From Thermaerobacter marianensis (GTDB taxonomy: Bacteria > Bacillota > Sulfobacillia > DVGY01), in NCBI GenBank assembly GCA_020724425.1, contig DYGY01000005.1:1-64000 (forward strand): a stretch of DNA of 64,000 nt, in the 5' to 3' direction. The translations under genes were made by a program, and so were the position numbers. Below the pieces are notes generated by a model. It saw only the letters and a program-made list of their open reading frames with translations. It made no database searches and was not told where the DNA came from. This document shows positions 18,649 through 26,567 of this stretch, in pieces. Position 1 is the first letter of the stretch, and each line of letters begins with the position of its first letter.

Positions 18649-18945
18649 ATGGCATACAATTTCAGGCTGAGATTAGGTTTTTTTAGAACAGAGAGATACA
18701 GTTTAGAGGTTTTTCTAAAACAGTTAGTTCTCATACCTGCTGCCAATGGTGATATGATTGTTCTAGGTGACAAGGATATTGAGAGCATTATTTTCTTTAA
18801 GCGAAAGTTGGAGACGATGGAGTTTGAGATTAATGCTGTTGGTGGGTTATATATGGGCATTCTTGAAGAAGCTGTTGATATATCTGAGTTAATGGGGCTT
18901 TTGAAAGAACAGTTTGGCAATAGGGTGCTTTTAGATTATCGCTAG
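18649..18945 (+). CDS. Conserved-looking 98-residue protein of unknown function
   Basis: Starts at ATG 18649 with AGAGGTGG upstream. Soluble, mixed alpha/beta composition, no signal peptide, no cysteines. It begins RLRLGFFRTERYSLEVFLKQ and ends in a helical DISELMGLLKEQFG. No family recognised. It is divergently arranged with the XRE-like regulator, which may control it. A terminator follows within 25 bases, so it is a single-gene transcript. Confidence 0.5.
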   Translation: MAYNFRLRLGFFRTERYSLEVFLKQLVLIPAANGDMIVLGDKDIESIIFFKRKLETMEFEINAVGGLYMGILEEAVDISELMGLLKEQFGNRVLLDYR

Positions 18946-18965
18946 GATGGATGTTGAGTTTGATG

Positions 18966-18994
18966 AACTTGTCGGGGAATCGGCAAGTTTTTTT
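18966..18994 (+). terminator. Rho-independent terminator
   Basis: AACTTGTCG/CGGCAAGTT stem with a GGGAAT-type loop and seven T. Confidence 0.75.
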
Positions 18995-19113
18995 GTGGAA
19001 GGAGATTGAACTGATCTTTATCTAAGAAACTAAAGGGTTCTAGCAACGGAAGTCAGCAAGAAGCCAAAGCCTGCAAACGAAATTAGAAGCTTGTCAAAGA
19101 ATATGTCACTATC

Positions 19114-19607
19114 TATCCATCGGGATGTTTATCTGCAGGTATTCTTGTTCTGCTCTTTTGGAAGGACAGGACCTTGAAGCTGCTCTCAGAGATACTATTA
19201 AAGAATATCAAAACCATGAGGAATGTAGTGAGAGGCTAACATTGGCTTTAGAGTTAGCTCTGAGCGCTTCTGATAACGATATATCAAGACTTGGAGAGGG
19301 GATAGGTGAAGAAGTTTTGGCCATATCGGTATACTGTGCCCTTAAACACAGGGATGATTTCAAGAAAGCCTTAATCGCTGCAGTAAATCATGATGGTGAT
19401 AGTGATAGTAGGGGTGCTATCACGGGAAATGTTTTGGGAGTATATCTGGGTATACAAATGATTCCTGAAGACTGGGATAATGGGGTAGAGATGAGGGAAG
19501 TACTTACACAGATAGCTGATGATCTACATGCTGCTAACAGAGGTAAGGATGATTGGCAGAGAGATACAGGGATTAGTAGGGATTTTAAGGTGGTGGAGAA
19601 GCTATAA
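19114..19607 (+). pseudogene. ADP-ribosylglycohydrolase (DraG-like) C-terminal remnant
   Basis: The 19125-19607 ORF (160 aa) matches only the C-terminal half of ADP-ribosylglycohydrolase family proteins: EEVLAISVYCALK, then the metal-binding NHDGDSDSRGAITGNVLGVY, then IPEDW. Just upstream, another frame reads YPSGCLSAGIL (from 19114), the expected preceding family motif, and then shifts near 19145 into SALLEGQDLEAAL. The N-terminal half with the other metal ligands is absent and no ribosome site precedes ATG 19125. It looks like a truncated, frameshifted gene. Family members remove ADP-ribose from proteins or small molecules; this copy should be inactive. Confidence 0.7.
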
Positions 19608-19615
19608 ATTGCTGT

Positions 19616-19656
19616 CAAGAAAGCTTATTGGTCGAGGTGGTCGATAAGCTTTCTTG
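19616..19656. terminator. Strong hairpin after the ADP-ribosylglycohydrolase remnant
   Basis: CAAGAAAGCTTAT and ATAAGCTTTCTTG form a perfect 13-bp stem with a 15-base loop, nine bases after the stop. There is no long T tract. Confidence 0.55.
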
Positions 19657-19827
19657 GTACCTGCAGGAAAAACCTAGGTAAGAAAGATGTCTACAGCATG
19701 CTAAGATATTTGGCATATTCAAGAGGATTAAGGTAGATTTGTTTTGTTAGGTCTTCTCTTAGTTTGCTGAACATGGCTTTTTGGGGTAATCCATTGACTT
19801 CTATTACAGGAAAGGGGTGTTAAAGGA

Positions 19828-20106
19828 ATGGGCGTAACTACAAAACCATGTTGTTGCAGGTGTGTAGAATTGCTAGGAATTGGGACGAGATTTGAGATTG
19901 AGATTGGTGATCGGATACGGGTTTTCACAACAGGGGGAGTAGGACCTGAACCTTTTGAGGGAGTTCTTTCTGCAATTGAAGAAAATGCTATAGTTCTTAA
20001 CGGTGAGATTCTTGATGGAGAGGGAAAACCAGTAGATTCGAGATTTATCCGTTATTGTTGTTCTCATATCACCACTATCGAGTTGAGGAGAGCTGCTTCT
20101 GATTAG
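19828..20106 (+). CDS. Small Cys-rich protein of unknown function
   Basis: 92 residues from ATG 19828, with an AAAGG just upstream. The N-terminus MGVTTKPCCCRCVELLGIG and the later RYCCSHITTIEL carry six cysteines and a histidine, which suggests disulfide cross-linking or metal binding. The middle alternates charged and hydrophobic residues like a small beta-barrel. Short Cys-rich proteins of spore formers are sometimes spore-coat components, but I see no specific coat motif. It stands alone before a hairpin. Confidence 0.5.
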   Translation: MGVTTKPCCCRCVELLGIGTRFEIEIGDRIRVFTTGGVGPEPFEGVLSAIEENAIVLNGEILDGEGKPVDSRFIRYCCSHITTIELRRAASD

Positions 20107-20113
20107 GTGACAG

Positions 20114-20137
20114 GAAAGTCAGCTGTTGCTGACTTTC
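20114..20137 (+). terminator. Hairpin terminator
   Basis: GAAAGTCAGC-TGTT-GCTGACTTTC, a perfect 10-bp stem directly after the Cys-rich gene; little T tract. Confidence 0.5.
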
Positions 20138-20177
20138 TAACCAAAATGGGGACATCCCCTAGTCTGGAGGAAGATAA

Positions 20178-20495
20178 ATGGATAAGGCATCTAGGCTAGC
20201 AAATGCTTCTTTGTTGCTGGGAATTGGTAGTATGGTTGGGTTGATTATGGCTATAGTATTGGGGTTTCTGGTGGAGGATCTGGGGATGGTTTCTCTTTTT
20301 CGTATGGTTATACCTTTAGCCTTTGCAGCAGTGGTATTTGGTGTATTGGCTAGGCAAAAGATTGCTGAAGAGGGATTACCCGGTCTAGGGATAGCTAATA
20401 CTGGCTTATATCTTGGTATAGTTTGTCTTGTGATAATGGGGGCTATTTTCTTGGTTGTAGCTACTTTGTTTCTACCAATGTTATTCTTAAATTAA
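20178..20495 (+). CDS. Small multi-TM protein (DUF4190-like)
   Basis: 105 residues from ATG 20178, with GGAGGA eight bases upstream. Three to four hydrophobic helices (about 8-32, 38-58, 68-100) surround a loop with VFGVLARQKIAEEGLPGLG. This arrangement (helix pair, GxxAR.K loop, helix pair) is that of DUF4190-type small membrane proteins of unknown function. It precedes the diguanylate cyclase by about 60 bases and could be co-transcribed with it. Confidence 0.55.
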   Translation: MDKASRLANASLLLGIGSMVGLIMAIVLGFLVEDLGMVSLFRMVIPLAFAAVVFGVLARQKIAEEGLPGLGIANTGLYLGIVCLVIMGAIFLVVATLFLPMLFLN

Positions 20496-20556
20496 CAGGA
20501 AAAATCTCTCTGTTTGTGGAAGAATACCGGCAGTTGGTTATGACTGGGGTGATTTA

Positions 20557-22521
20557 ATGAGCGAAACGTTGTATAAAAGGATATTTGATCATATCAAGAG
20601 CTCTGTAGTTATTACTAGAAGAAATGAAATCATAGATAGCAATCTAGCTTTTCTAGAACTTTTCAGGGTAGAGGTTAAGGAAGAGTTGTTTGGCGATCCA
20701 TATGTTAAGAGTATAATCAGCAAAAGTATTGATAGTGGTAAGGCTGTTCTGTTTGAGAGTGTAGTTAACCGGAATGGGGATGCTAAACTCGTTGAAATTG
20801 TGGTTTCACTGATGAATGAAGAAGATCAGGTATATATTCTAGAGTTTAAGCCGATTGCTGATGAGTCTCTCTACAAAGAGATTACTATTCTCTCATCATA
20901 CAGCAGGGAGCTATTTGATAACTCTCCCGATTCTATAGTTATTGTTGATAACGATAACAGGATTATTGATGCTAATAGTACTTTTGCGAAGATGTTTGGG
21001 TTTAACAGGCATGAAGCTATTGGTAGGGATATTGATGAGCTTGTGGTTAGTGAGGCAGATAGGTCTGTAGCTAAAGAGATCTCTATGAGAGTCTTAAATA
21101 GGGAGAAAGTGGAGTTACAGGCAAGAAGGGTGACTAAGTCTAAGGGGCTTTTAGATGTACTGATTGTTAGTTATCCTGTGGTGATTGATAACCGGATAAG
21201 TGGTAGCTATGTAATCTATCGGGATGTTAGCTCCGAAAAAGAGAAGGAAAAGCTACTTAAGGAAAAGGATGAGTTCTTACATCAGCTCTTTAATCGCTCT
21301 TTGTATCCCATAGCTATTCTTGATATTGAAGAGAATATCCTAGATGTTAATGAGGAGTTTGCCAGGCTTTTTGAGTATACCAGGGAGGATTGTTTGTCTA
21401 AGAATATTAACGAGTTGATTATTCCTGCTGGATATTTTGAGGAGTCGCAAAGATTTAAAGGGAAGATTCTTCGGAGAGAGAGTATGATGACAGAAACAAA
21501 GAGGAGAACAAGAACCGGAAAGCTGATAGATGTTGAAGCTGTAGGGAGACCGGTTATCATTAATGATAGGGTTGTTGGTATGTTTGCCATGTATCGGGAT
21601 AGAAGGGTTGAAGTTCAGGCTTTGGAGAGATTAGAGAGGCAAAAGGCATATTTTAAGCAGTTGTTTGCTAATTCTCCAGACGCTATAGCCATGCTTGATG
21701 GCAAGGATACGGTAGTTGATGTAAACAGTTCTTTTGAAAATCTGTTTGGATACTCTTTAGCTGAAGTGCAGGGAGTCTGTATGGATGACCTAATTGTATC
21801 TAAAGAGTTTAAAGAAGAGGCTAGGGAATATAACCAGTGTGTGGTTGGTAATGGACAAATTGTTAAAGCTGAAACTGTAAGGGTTAAGAAAGATGGTACA
21901 CCTGTTGAAGTAGAGATCCTCTCATACCCTATTTACCTTAAGGAGAATCAGCTTGGGGTTTATGCTATCTATACGGATATCACTGAGAGAAAAGATAGGG
22001 AAAGAGAGATTAAGAGGCTCTTGGATACAGATACTCTAACTGGGTTGTTCAATAGAAGGTATATCTATGAGTGTTTAGCAGAACGAGTACAGGTTGGTGG
22101 TCTAGCCATTTTGTATTTTGATTTAGATGATTTTAAGAAGGTTAATGATGAGCTGGGTCATAAGGCTGGAGACGAACTATTAAGACAGGTGGCGGAGAGA
22201 TTAAAAAATGGGTATGGAAATATTATTGAGTTTGCCAGGATTGGTGGGGATGAGTTCTTGGCAGTGCTAGGACAGCATTGTAATAGAACATTAGAAGAGT
22301 ATGTGGAAGAAATACAGAGCCTTTTAGGGGAAGAGTATCACATCGATGGGAAAGATGTGTACTGTGATATGAGTGTGGGTTATGCAAAATACCCTGAAGA
22401 TGGAATAGGTGTGGATGAATTGGTGGCAACTGCTGACTATCGTATGTATGAAGAAAAGAAAAGGAAGAGGATTCTAAGAAATCCCATAAGGAAGGGTCCT
22501 ATTCTTGGAAAAGAGGAATAG
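20557..22521 (+). CDS. Diguanylate cyclase with four PAS domains
   Basis: 654 residues from ATG 20557, with GGGGTGAT upstream. No membrane segments, so it is probably cytosolic. Four PAS domains in tandem (about 1-110, 115-235, 240-360, 370-485), three of which start with an FDNSPDSIVI/ANSPDAIAML-like helix, feed a C-terminal GGDEF domain (about 495-645) with DTLTGLFNRRYIYE and RIGGDEFL intact, so c-di-GMP synthesis is expected. The RxxD inhibitory site five residues before GGDEF is absent, suggesting no product feedback by that route. No EAL domain. The PAS ligands are unknown. It runs into a GNAT gene six bases later. Confidence 0.88.
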   Translation: MSETLYKRIFDHIKSSVVITRRNEIIDSNLAFLELFRVEVKEELFGDPYVKSIISKSIDSGKAVLFESVVNRNGDAKLVEIVVSLMNEEDQVYILEFKPIADESLYKEITILSSYSRELFDNSPDSIVIVDNDNRIIDANSTFAKMFGFNRHEAIGRDIDELVVSEADRSVAKEISMRVLNREKVELQARRVTKSKGLLDVLIVSYPVVIDNRISGSYVIYRDVSSEKEKEKLLKEKDEFLHQLFNRSLYPIAILDIEENILDVNEEFARLFEYTREDCLSKNINELIIPAGYFEESQRFKGKILRRESMMTETKRRTRTGKLIDVEAVGRPVIINDRVVGMFAMYRDRRVEVQALERLERQKAYFKQLFANSPDAIAMLDGKDTVVDVNSSFENLFGYSLAEVQGVCMDDLIVSKEFKEEAREYNQCVVGNGQIVKAETVRVKKDGTPVEVEILSYPIYLKENQLGVYAIYTDITERKDREREIKRLLDTDTLTGLFNRRYIYECLAERVQVGGLAILYFDLDDFKKVNDELGHKAGDELLRQVAERLKNGYGNIIEFARIGGDEFLAVLGQHCNRTLEEYVEEIQSLLGEEYHIDGKDVYCDMSVGYAKYPEDGIGVDELVATADYRMYEEKKRKRILRNPIRKGPILGKEE

Positions 22522-22527
22522 CTTTTT

Positions 22528-23373
22528 ATGATTGTTATGACCAATGGAGTTACCGCTACTAAAGAGTTTAGGGAGCTGTATAACGAGCTAATTCTTAATG
22601 TCTTTGGTTTTAGCTTTGAGAAGTGGCATAAACAGGATGTTTGGAATGAGGATTATGAATGCTATTCCATTTTTGATAACGGCTGTATGATTGCTAATGT
22701 TTCGGTATATAAGATGAGGCTTTTGCTTAATGGGATACAAAGAGAGTATCTTCAGTTTGGAGCAGTTGCTACTAGGGAGGAATACCGGGGCAAGGGGTTA
22801 TCTAGAACAATAATGGAACATATTCTTGGGAAGTATCCGGATACTCAAGCTTTTTTGCTAGCTAATGATAGTGTGGTGGAACTCTATCCTAAGTTTGGTT
22901 TTAAGCCTACTAGAGATAAACAGCCGTATCTGGAACTTAAGCTTGATAATGCAGGTGAGATGAGAGGGTTAACTGTGTTAGATACACGTCTAGACGCTTA
23001 CATGAGAGGTAGAAATCAGCACTCCAAAATCTTTGATTGTCTTAATAGCTATGGGGTTAACTGGTTTCACTTGCTGTATAGCTATCAGGATAGTGTCTAT
23101 GAGATTCCTGAGCTAGATGCTTTGGTGATAGCTAGACAGAGGGACCGGGTGTTAAGGCTTGTTGATGTAATGGCGCAAAGACCGATACATTTTAATGAAC
23201 TGCTACCCTATTTGTTTTTTGAAAATGTTGAAGTGATTGAGTTTGGTTTTAATCCTGATTGGTTGGGGATTAAGTATAAACTGAGGGATTATGAGATAGA
23301 AGACACTCATCTATTTGTTAAAGGGGATTTTGGGGTGGAAGGCTATATTCTGCCTTTGCTAATAAGGACTTAG
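22528..23373 (+). CDS. GNAT N-acetyltransferase (Eis-like architecture)
   Basis: 281 residues from ATG 22528, with AGAGGAAT upstream (ATG 22537 is an alternative). Residues about 75-110 contain QFGAVATREEYRGKGLSRTI, the acetyl-CoA-binding motif A of GNAT enzymes, followed by FLLANDSVVELYPKFGF. The C-terminal 140 residues form a second domain, as in Eis/acetyltransf_9 proteins, which acetylate amines including aminoglycosides or peptides. The substrate cannot be read from sequence. It sits directly behind the diguanylate cyclase and ten bases before the ArsC-like gene, so these are probably one operon. Confidence 0.75.
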   Translation: MIVMTNGVTATKEFRELYNELILNVFGFSFEKWHKQDVWNEDYECYSIFDNGCMIANVSVYKMRLLLNGIQREYLQFGAVATREEYRGKGLSRTIMEHILGKYPDTQAFLLANDSVVELYPKFGFKPTRDKQPYLELKLDNAGEMRGLTVLDTRLDAYMRGRNQHSKIFDCLNSYGVNWFHLLYSYQDSVYEIPELDALVIARQRDRVLRLVDVMAQRPIHFNELLPYLFFENVEVIEFGFNPDWLGIKYKLRDYEIEDTHLFVKGDFGVEGYILPLLIRT

Positions 23374-23383
23374 GGGGTTTTTT

Positions 23384-23722
23384 GTGAATATTCAGATATA
23401 TGGTAGCAAAAAGTGCTTTGATACCAAAAAGGCTGAGAGGTATTTTAAAGAGAGAAAAATCAAGTATCAGTATATTGATCTCTTAAGGTATGGGATGAGT
23501 CAGGGAGAATTGAACAGTGTTAAGGCTGCAGTGGGCTTAAAAGAACTCATAAATTCTAAAGCTCAAGAATATGACTCACTGAATCTAGCCCGGATTACTA
23601 GTAGTGAGGTAAAGGAGAGATTGCTATTGGAGAATCTAGCTCTCTTTAAGACCCCTATTGTGCGTAATGGTAGGCAAGCAACTGTGGGATACAGACCAGA
23701 AATATGGAAGGATTGGGAATAG
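23384..23722 (+). CDS. ArsC/Spx-family thioredoxin-fold protein
   Basis: 112 residues from GTG 23384. The N-terminal IYGSKKCFDTKKAERYF matches the active-site loop of the ArsC/Spx/YffB family (single Cys about 11, then Thr-Lys-Lys), and TPIVRNGRQATVGYRPEIW near the end is the conserved cis-Pro region. It has one catalytic cysteine and no CxxC, so it could be a glutaredoxin-coupled reductase-like protein rather than Spx. No arsenic genes are nearby, so arsenate reduction is not supported by context. Full family length; it ends at a TAG beyond which the frame continues into a foreign fragment. Confidence 0.8.
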   Translation: MNIQIYGSKKCFDTKKAERYFKERKIKYQYIDLLRYGMSQGELNSVKAAVGLKELINSKAQEYDSLNLARITSSEVKERLLLENLALFKTPIVRNGRQATVGYRPEIWKDWE

Positions 23723-23935
23723 GACAGGGAGGAATATACAGGTGGTCTATATGCAGTGACATCGGTTGTCCCTGTAGAAACTTGGGTTGATATTCCAGAG
23801 AGATGGAGCAAGTTGGTGAAATGGGTCAAAGATAATGGTTATCTTATCGGTGACAATCAGTGTCTGGAAGAACATCTTTTTTTGGATGATGAAGAGCAGT
23901 TAAAGTTAGATCCATACTTATCTATTGAAGGGTAG
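23723..23935 (+). pseudogene. GyrI-like effector-binding domain fragment
   Basis: Directly in frame after the TAG of the ArsC-like gene, an open stretch of about 70 codons reads EYTGGLYAVTSV..VETWVDIPERWSKLVKWVKDNGY, then QCLEEHLF and ends SIEG. The order (GxYAV, W..L..W...NGY, C.EE) matches the C-terminal half of GyrI-like/AraC-type small-molecule-binding domains. No proper start codon or ribosome site was found, and the N-terminal half is missing. It is not in the ORF track. It is probably debris of a transcription regulator. Confidence 0.6.
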
Positions 23936-23939
23936 AGAT

Positions 23940-24392
23940 ATGGTTAGAATTGAGAGAGTTTTAGTTGAGCAAAAAGAGATTCTTTTTAACCTAATGCAGT
24001 TATATCTATATGAGTTCACTGATTTTGTAGATGATGACTTTGATGAGAAGGGTATTTTTCCTTATGAGTATTTTGACCTCTATTGGCAGGAACCTGAGCG
24101 TTTCCCCTTCTTTATCTTCTGGGAAGGTAAGCTAGTGGGGTTTGTGTTGGTTAGATTTACAGGGGATAAATACGCAATTGCAGAATTCTTTGTGGCCAGA
24201 AGGTATAGGGGGAAGGGTATAGGGAAGAGTGCAGCTATTCAGGTATTTGAGATTTTTAAGGGAGACTGGGAGGTTTCTCAGTTAGAGAGCAATGTGGATG
24301 GTATTGCTTTTTGGCGTAAGGTTCTCACAGACTATTGTAAGTATTCTGAGAGAAAGGAACGGGGCTTGATAGTTCAGGAGTTCAAGAATTAA
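23940..24392 (+). CDS. GNAT N-acetyltransferase
   Basis: 150 residues. The ORF track starts at TTG 23925, but ATG 23940 (MVRIERVL) with GAAGGG seven bases upstream is the better start. The conserved core is AIAEFFVARRYRGKGIGKSA (acetyl-CoA loop), followed by a C-terminal LESNVDGIAFWRKVL. Single-domain GNAT with unknown acceptor. It lies between the GyrI-like fragment and a methyltransferase, all on the same strand with short gaps. Confidence 0.8.
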   Translation: MVRIERVLVEQKEILFNLMQLYLYEFTDFVDDDFDEKGIFPYEYFDLYWQEPERFPFFIFWEGKLVGFVLVRFTGDKYAIAEFFVARRYRGKGIGKSAAIQVFEIFKGDWEVSQLESNVDGIAFWRKVLTDYCKYSERKERGLIVQEFKN

Positions 24393-24418
24393 CCTTATTT
24401 TGAGAGGAAGCGAAAAGA

Positions 24419-25165
24419 ATGGAACCATACTACTACCGATTAGGAGAGGTATATGATGAAGAAAATAAGGGATTGATAGCTGATATTCCCTTTTATCTTA
24501 GAAAGGCTAGGGAGTATGGTGGACCAATCTTGGAACTGGCCTGTGGAACAGGAAGGCTTAGCATTCCTCTTGCTAGAGAGGGTTTTGATGTTACTGGTCT
24601 TGATATTTCTAAGCCTATGCTTCATTATGCTAGGAAGAAAGCAGCTGGTTTAGATATTTCTTGGGTAGAGGCTGATTGCCGGGATTTTAAGATGGACAGG
24701 GAGTTTGCTTTTATCTTTCTAGGTTACAATTCGTTGAGTCACTTGCATGATCTTGATAGTCTGGAGAGATGTTTTTCTAGGGTGAGAGAACATTTAAGAG
24801 ATGATGGGCATTTTGCTATTGATGTTTTTAACCCTAATTTGACTTTGTTGAGTAGGGATCCTGATAAGAGGTTTCTTGTTAATACCTATGAGGATCCTTT
24901 AGGTAGAGGAATGGTAAGTAAGTGGGAGAGTAATGAGTATGATGCAAAGGAACAGGTTAATCATATTCGCTGGTATTATGAGTTAGGTAATGAGGAATTC
25001 ATTGAGAAGCTGGATATGAGGATATTTTTCCCTCAGGAACTTGATGCTTTGCTTAAGTATAATGGGTTTACTATTGAAGAAAAGTATGGGGATTTTGAGG
25101 GGAGTGCTTTTAATAAAGATTCCTTAAAGCAAATAGTGGTATGTAGGAAAAATGAGGGCGGGTAG
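24419..25165 (+). CDS. SAM-dependent class I methyltransferase
   Basis: 248 residues from ATG 24419, with GAGAGGAAG upstream. Motif I ILELACGTGRLSIPLA (about 38-52) binds SAM; motif II VTGLDISKPML and ADCRDFKMD follow, then FLGYNSLSHLHDL. The C-terminal region with WYYELGNEEF and RIFFPQELDALLKYNGF resembles small-molecule methyltransferases of the methyltransf_25 type. The acceptor cannot be predicted. Last gene of the plus-strand run, tail-to-tail with the next gene. Confidence 0.8.
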   Translation: MEPYYYRLGEVYDEENKGLIADIPFYLRKAREYGGPILELACGTGRLSIPLAREGFDVTGLDISKPMLHYARKKAAGLDISWVEADCRDFKMDREFAFIFLGYNSLSHLHDLDSLERCFSRVREHLRDDGHFAIDVFNPNLTLLSRDPDKRFLVNTYEDPLGRGMVSKWESNEYDAKEQVNHIRWYYELGNEEFIEKLDMRIFFPQELDALLKYNGFTIEEKYGDFEGSAFNKDSLKQIVVCRKNEGG

Positions 25166-25176
25166 CCCTCATTTTT
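25148..25176. terminator. Bidirectional terminator
   Basis: AAAAATGAGGGC-GGGTA-GCCCTCATTTTT is a perfect 12-bp stem with A/T tracts on both sides. It overlaps the ends of the two convergent genes. Confidence 0.85.
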
Positions 25177-26443
25177 GATCTCTAATCATTAGTGTATAGC
25201 CATAGTATGCTAGGACAATGGATAAGGTTACTGTAGCTAGTCCTGTATCGATGAATGGCAGGGTAAAATGATTGTAGGGGTCGGGATTAATGAACATATA
25301 TGGTACGGTAAAGCCTGTGGCTAGGATGTAGCCGAAGGTACCGGTATAGCCGACCCAGCGTTTGATCTTATCGTTGATTGGATAATGATCAATAATTAGA
25401 AACATTAAGACTATGGCTGAGAGTAGGGCGAGCATATGGTAGTGACCGTGTTCGAATGCTTCAGCTACTCTTTTCATGTGTGGTTGTCTGAAGTGTTCGA
25501 TGTTTATCGCTACCCAGACTCCCGGTATGGCAACTACGATGTTGACCCAGAAGAGGACAAAGAGAAGTCCTGCTTTTAGGGGTTCAGTGATAAGGAACCC
25601 GCTTAGTGAGAGGTTCTTTTCTTTAATCAGTTTCTTAAATGCTGCCATCATTATCATCAGTGAGCCTAAGAGGACTACACTAGATGCAGGTGTAATAACT
25701 TGATGGGCATCTGGTCCCCACCAGATATAGAGGTAGTTCGCTACTACAGCAAACAGGGCTCCAATGGTGGCTGCCCAGAGGCCATATAGGGTAACTCTTT
25801 GTGTTAGTTGGGTTCCTTCTTTCAGTAGTTTGTATTTCTCAACTATCATGATTACTATGGCCATTGGGATGATGACTAGGGTTGTATGCAGGTGAGCTAC
25901 CAGGGTTCTCTCCCAGAGCACTGTGGCAAGGAGATCTGCTCTTTTGTTTGAACCATAGATGGCTCCAATTATGACGGTTATGGTCATAAGTATTAACATG
26001 ATAAACATGGTGGCTCTGGTTGCAGATTTTTCTTTGCCTTTAGGGAAGAATTCATAGACCAAAGCTAGTAGGGCTATGAAGGAAAGGCTTAGTCCAAAGA
26101 CAAAGATTCCATGGGGAATGGGGTGTCTAGCAAAGTATGCATAGATGATTGCTGAGATAGATGTAATGAAGTATCCAGCAGTACCCATAAGTATTACGAG
26201 TTTTTCGATGAAGGGATCTACCTTAAACAATTCCAGGAGAAAGAATGCCATTAAGGCTGTAAACACTACTGCTGCTGAGTGTATATATAGTGTGGCCCGT
26301 ACTGGCATGTCTTCTACGGATAATTGAATCCCCAGAAACTCTCGAATGAAGAGTGCTGGCGGAGACAGGAATATCCCAAAGAGTACCAGGATGAGTAGCC
26401 AGGTAAAGGCTATCCAGATATGTTTCTTGATGTTAACTGACAT
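25169..26443 (-). CDS. Polytopic membrane protein with intramembrane histidines, possible haem-copper-oxidase-like fold
   Basis: The track begins at 26470, but ATG 26443 (MSVNIKKHIW) has GGAGGTG six bases upstream; the product is 424 residues. About twelve hydrophobic helices. Histidines fall inside or at the edges of helices: RATLYIHSAAVVFTALMAFF, TLVAHLHTTLVIIPMAIV, and EHGHYHMLALLSAIVLMFL. The spacing recalls haem-ligand helices of haem-copper oxidase/NorB subunit I and of cytochrome b-type proteins, but a full set of six ligands and the copper site are not evident. It stands alone, without cytochrome or copper-subunit partners. The assignment to that superfamily is inference. Confidence 0.6.
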   Translation of the reverse strand: MSVNIKKHIWIAFTWLLILVLFGIFLSPPALFIREFLGIQLSVEDMPVRATLYIHSAAVVFTALMAFFLLELFKVDPFIEKLVILMGTAGYFITSISAIIYAYFARHPIPHGIFVFGLSLSFIALLALVYEFFPKGKEKSATRATMFIMLILMTITVIIGAIYGSNKRADLLATVLWERTLVAHLHTTLVIIPMAIVIMIVEKYKLLKEGTQLTQRVTLYGLWAATIGALFAVVANYLYIWWGPDAHQVITPASSVVLLGSLMIMMAAFKKLIKEKNLSLSGFLITEPLKAGLLFVLFWVNIVVAIPGVWVAINIEHFRQPHMKRVAEAFEHGHYHMLALLSAIVLMFLIIDHYPINDKIKRWVGYTGTFGYILATGFTVPYMFINPDPYNHFTLPFIDTGLATVTLSIVLAYYGYTLMIRDQK

Positions 26444-26538
26444 GTAAGCACCTCCAGGAGTATAATGCAATATACTACTATTGTACTATACCCTGATATA
26501 CTATATAAGTACCAATCGTGCTTTTTGGTTGAAAAAAG

Positions 26539-26563
26539 AGAGGGTAGCCGGTGGCTACCCTCT
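26539..26563 (-). terminator. Rho-independent terminator of the LysM gene
   Basis: AGAGGGTAGCC-GGT-GGCTACCCTCT stem; on the minus strand it is followed by CTTTTTTC, a good T tract. Confidence 0.8.
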
Positions 26564-26567
26564 TGGC

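Noticed and set aside
23384-23722. Arsenate reductase (arsC) as a firm name.
   Set aside because: The fold matches, but no arsenic resistance genes are nearby and the active-site loop fits Spx/YffB-type relatives equally well.
23720-23935. In-frame TAG between the ArsC-like gene and the GyrI-like stretch as a recoded (pyrrolysine or readthrough) codon.
   Set aside because: The ArsC-like protein is already full length for its family, the second part is only half a domain, and the two families are not normally fused; a deletion junction is simpler.
25169-26443. Calling the His-rich membrane protein a cytochrome oxidase subunit I.
   Set aside because: The complete set of haem and copper ligands is not evident and no partner subunits occur, so only a tentative similarity is recorded.
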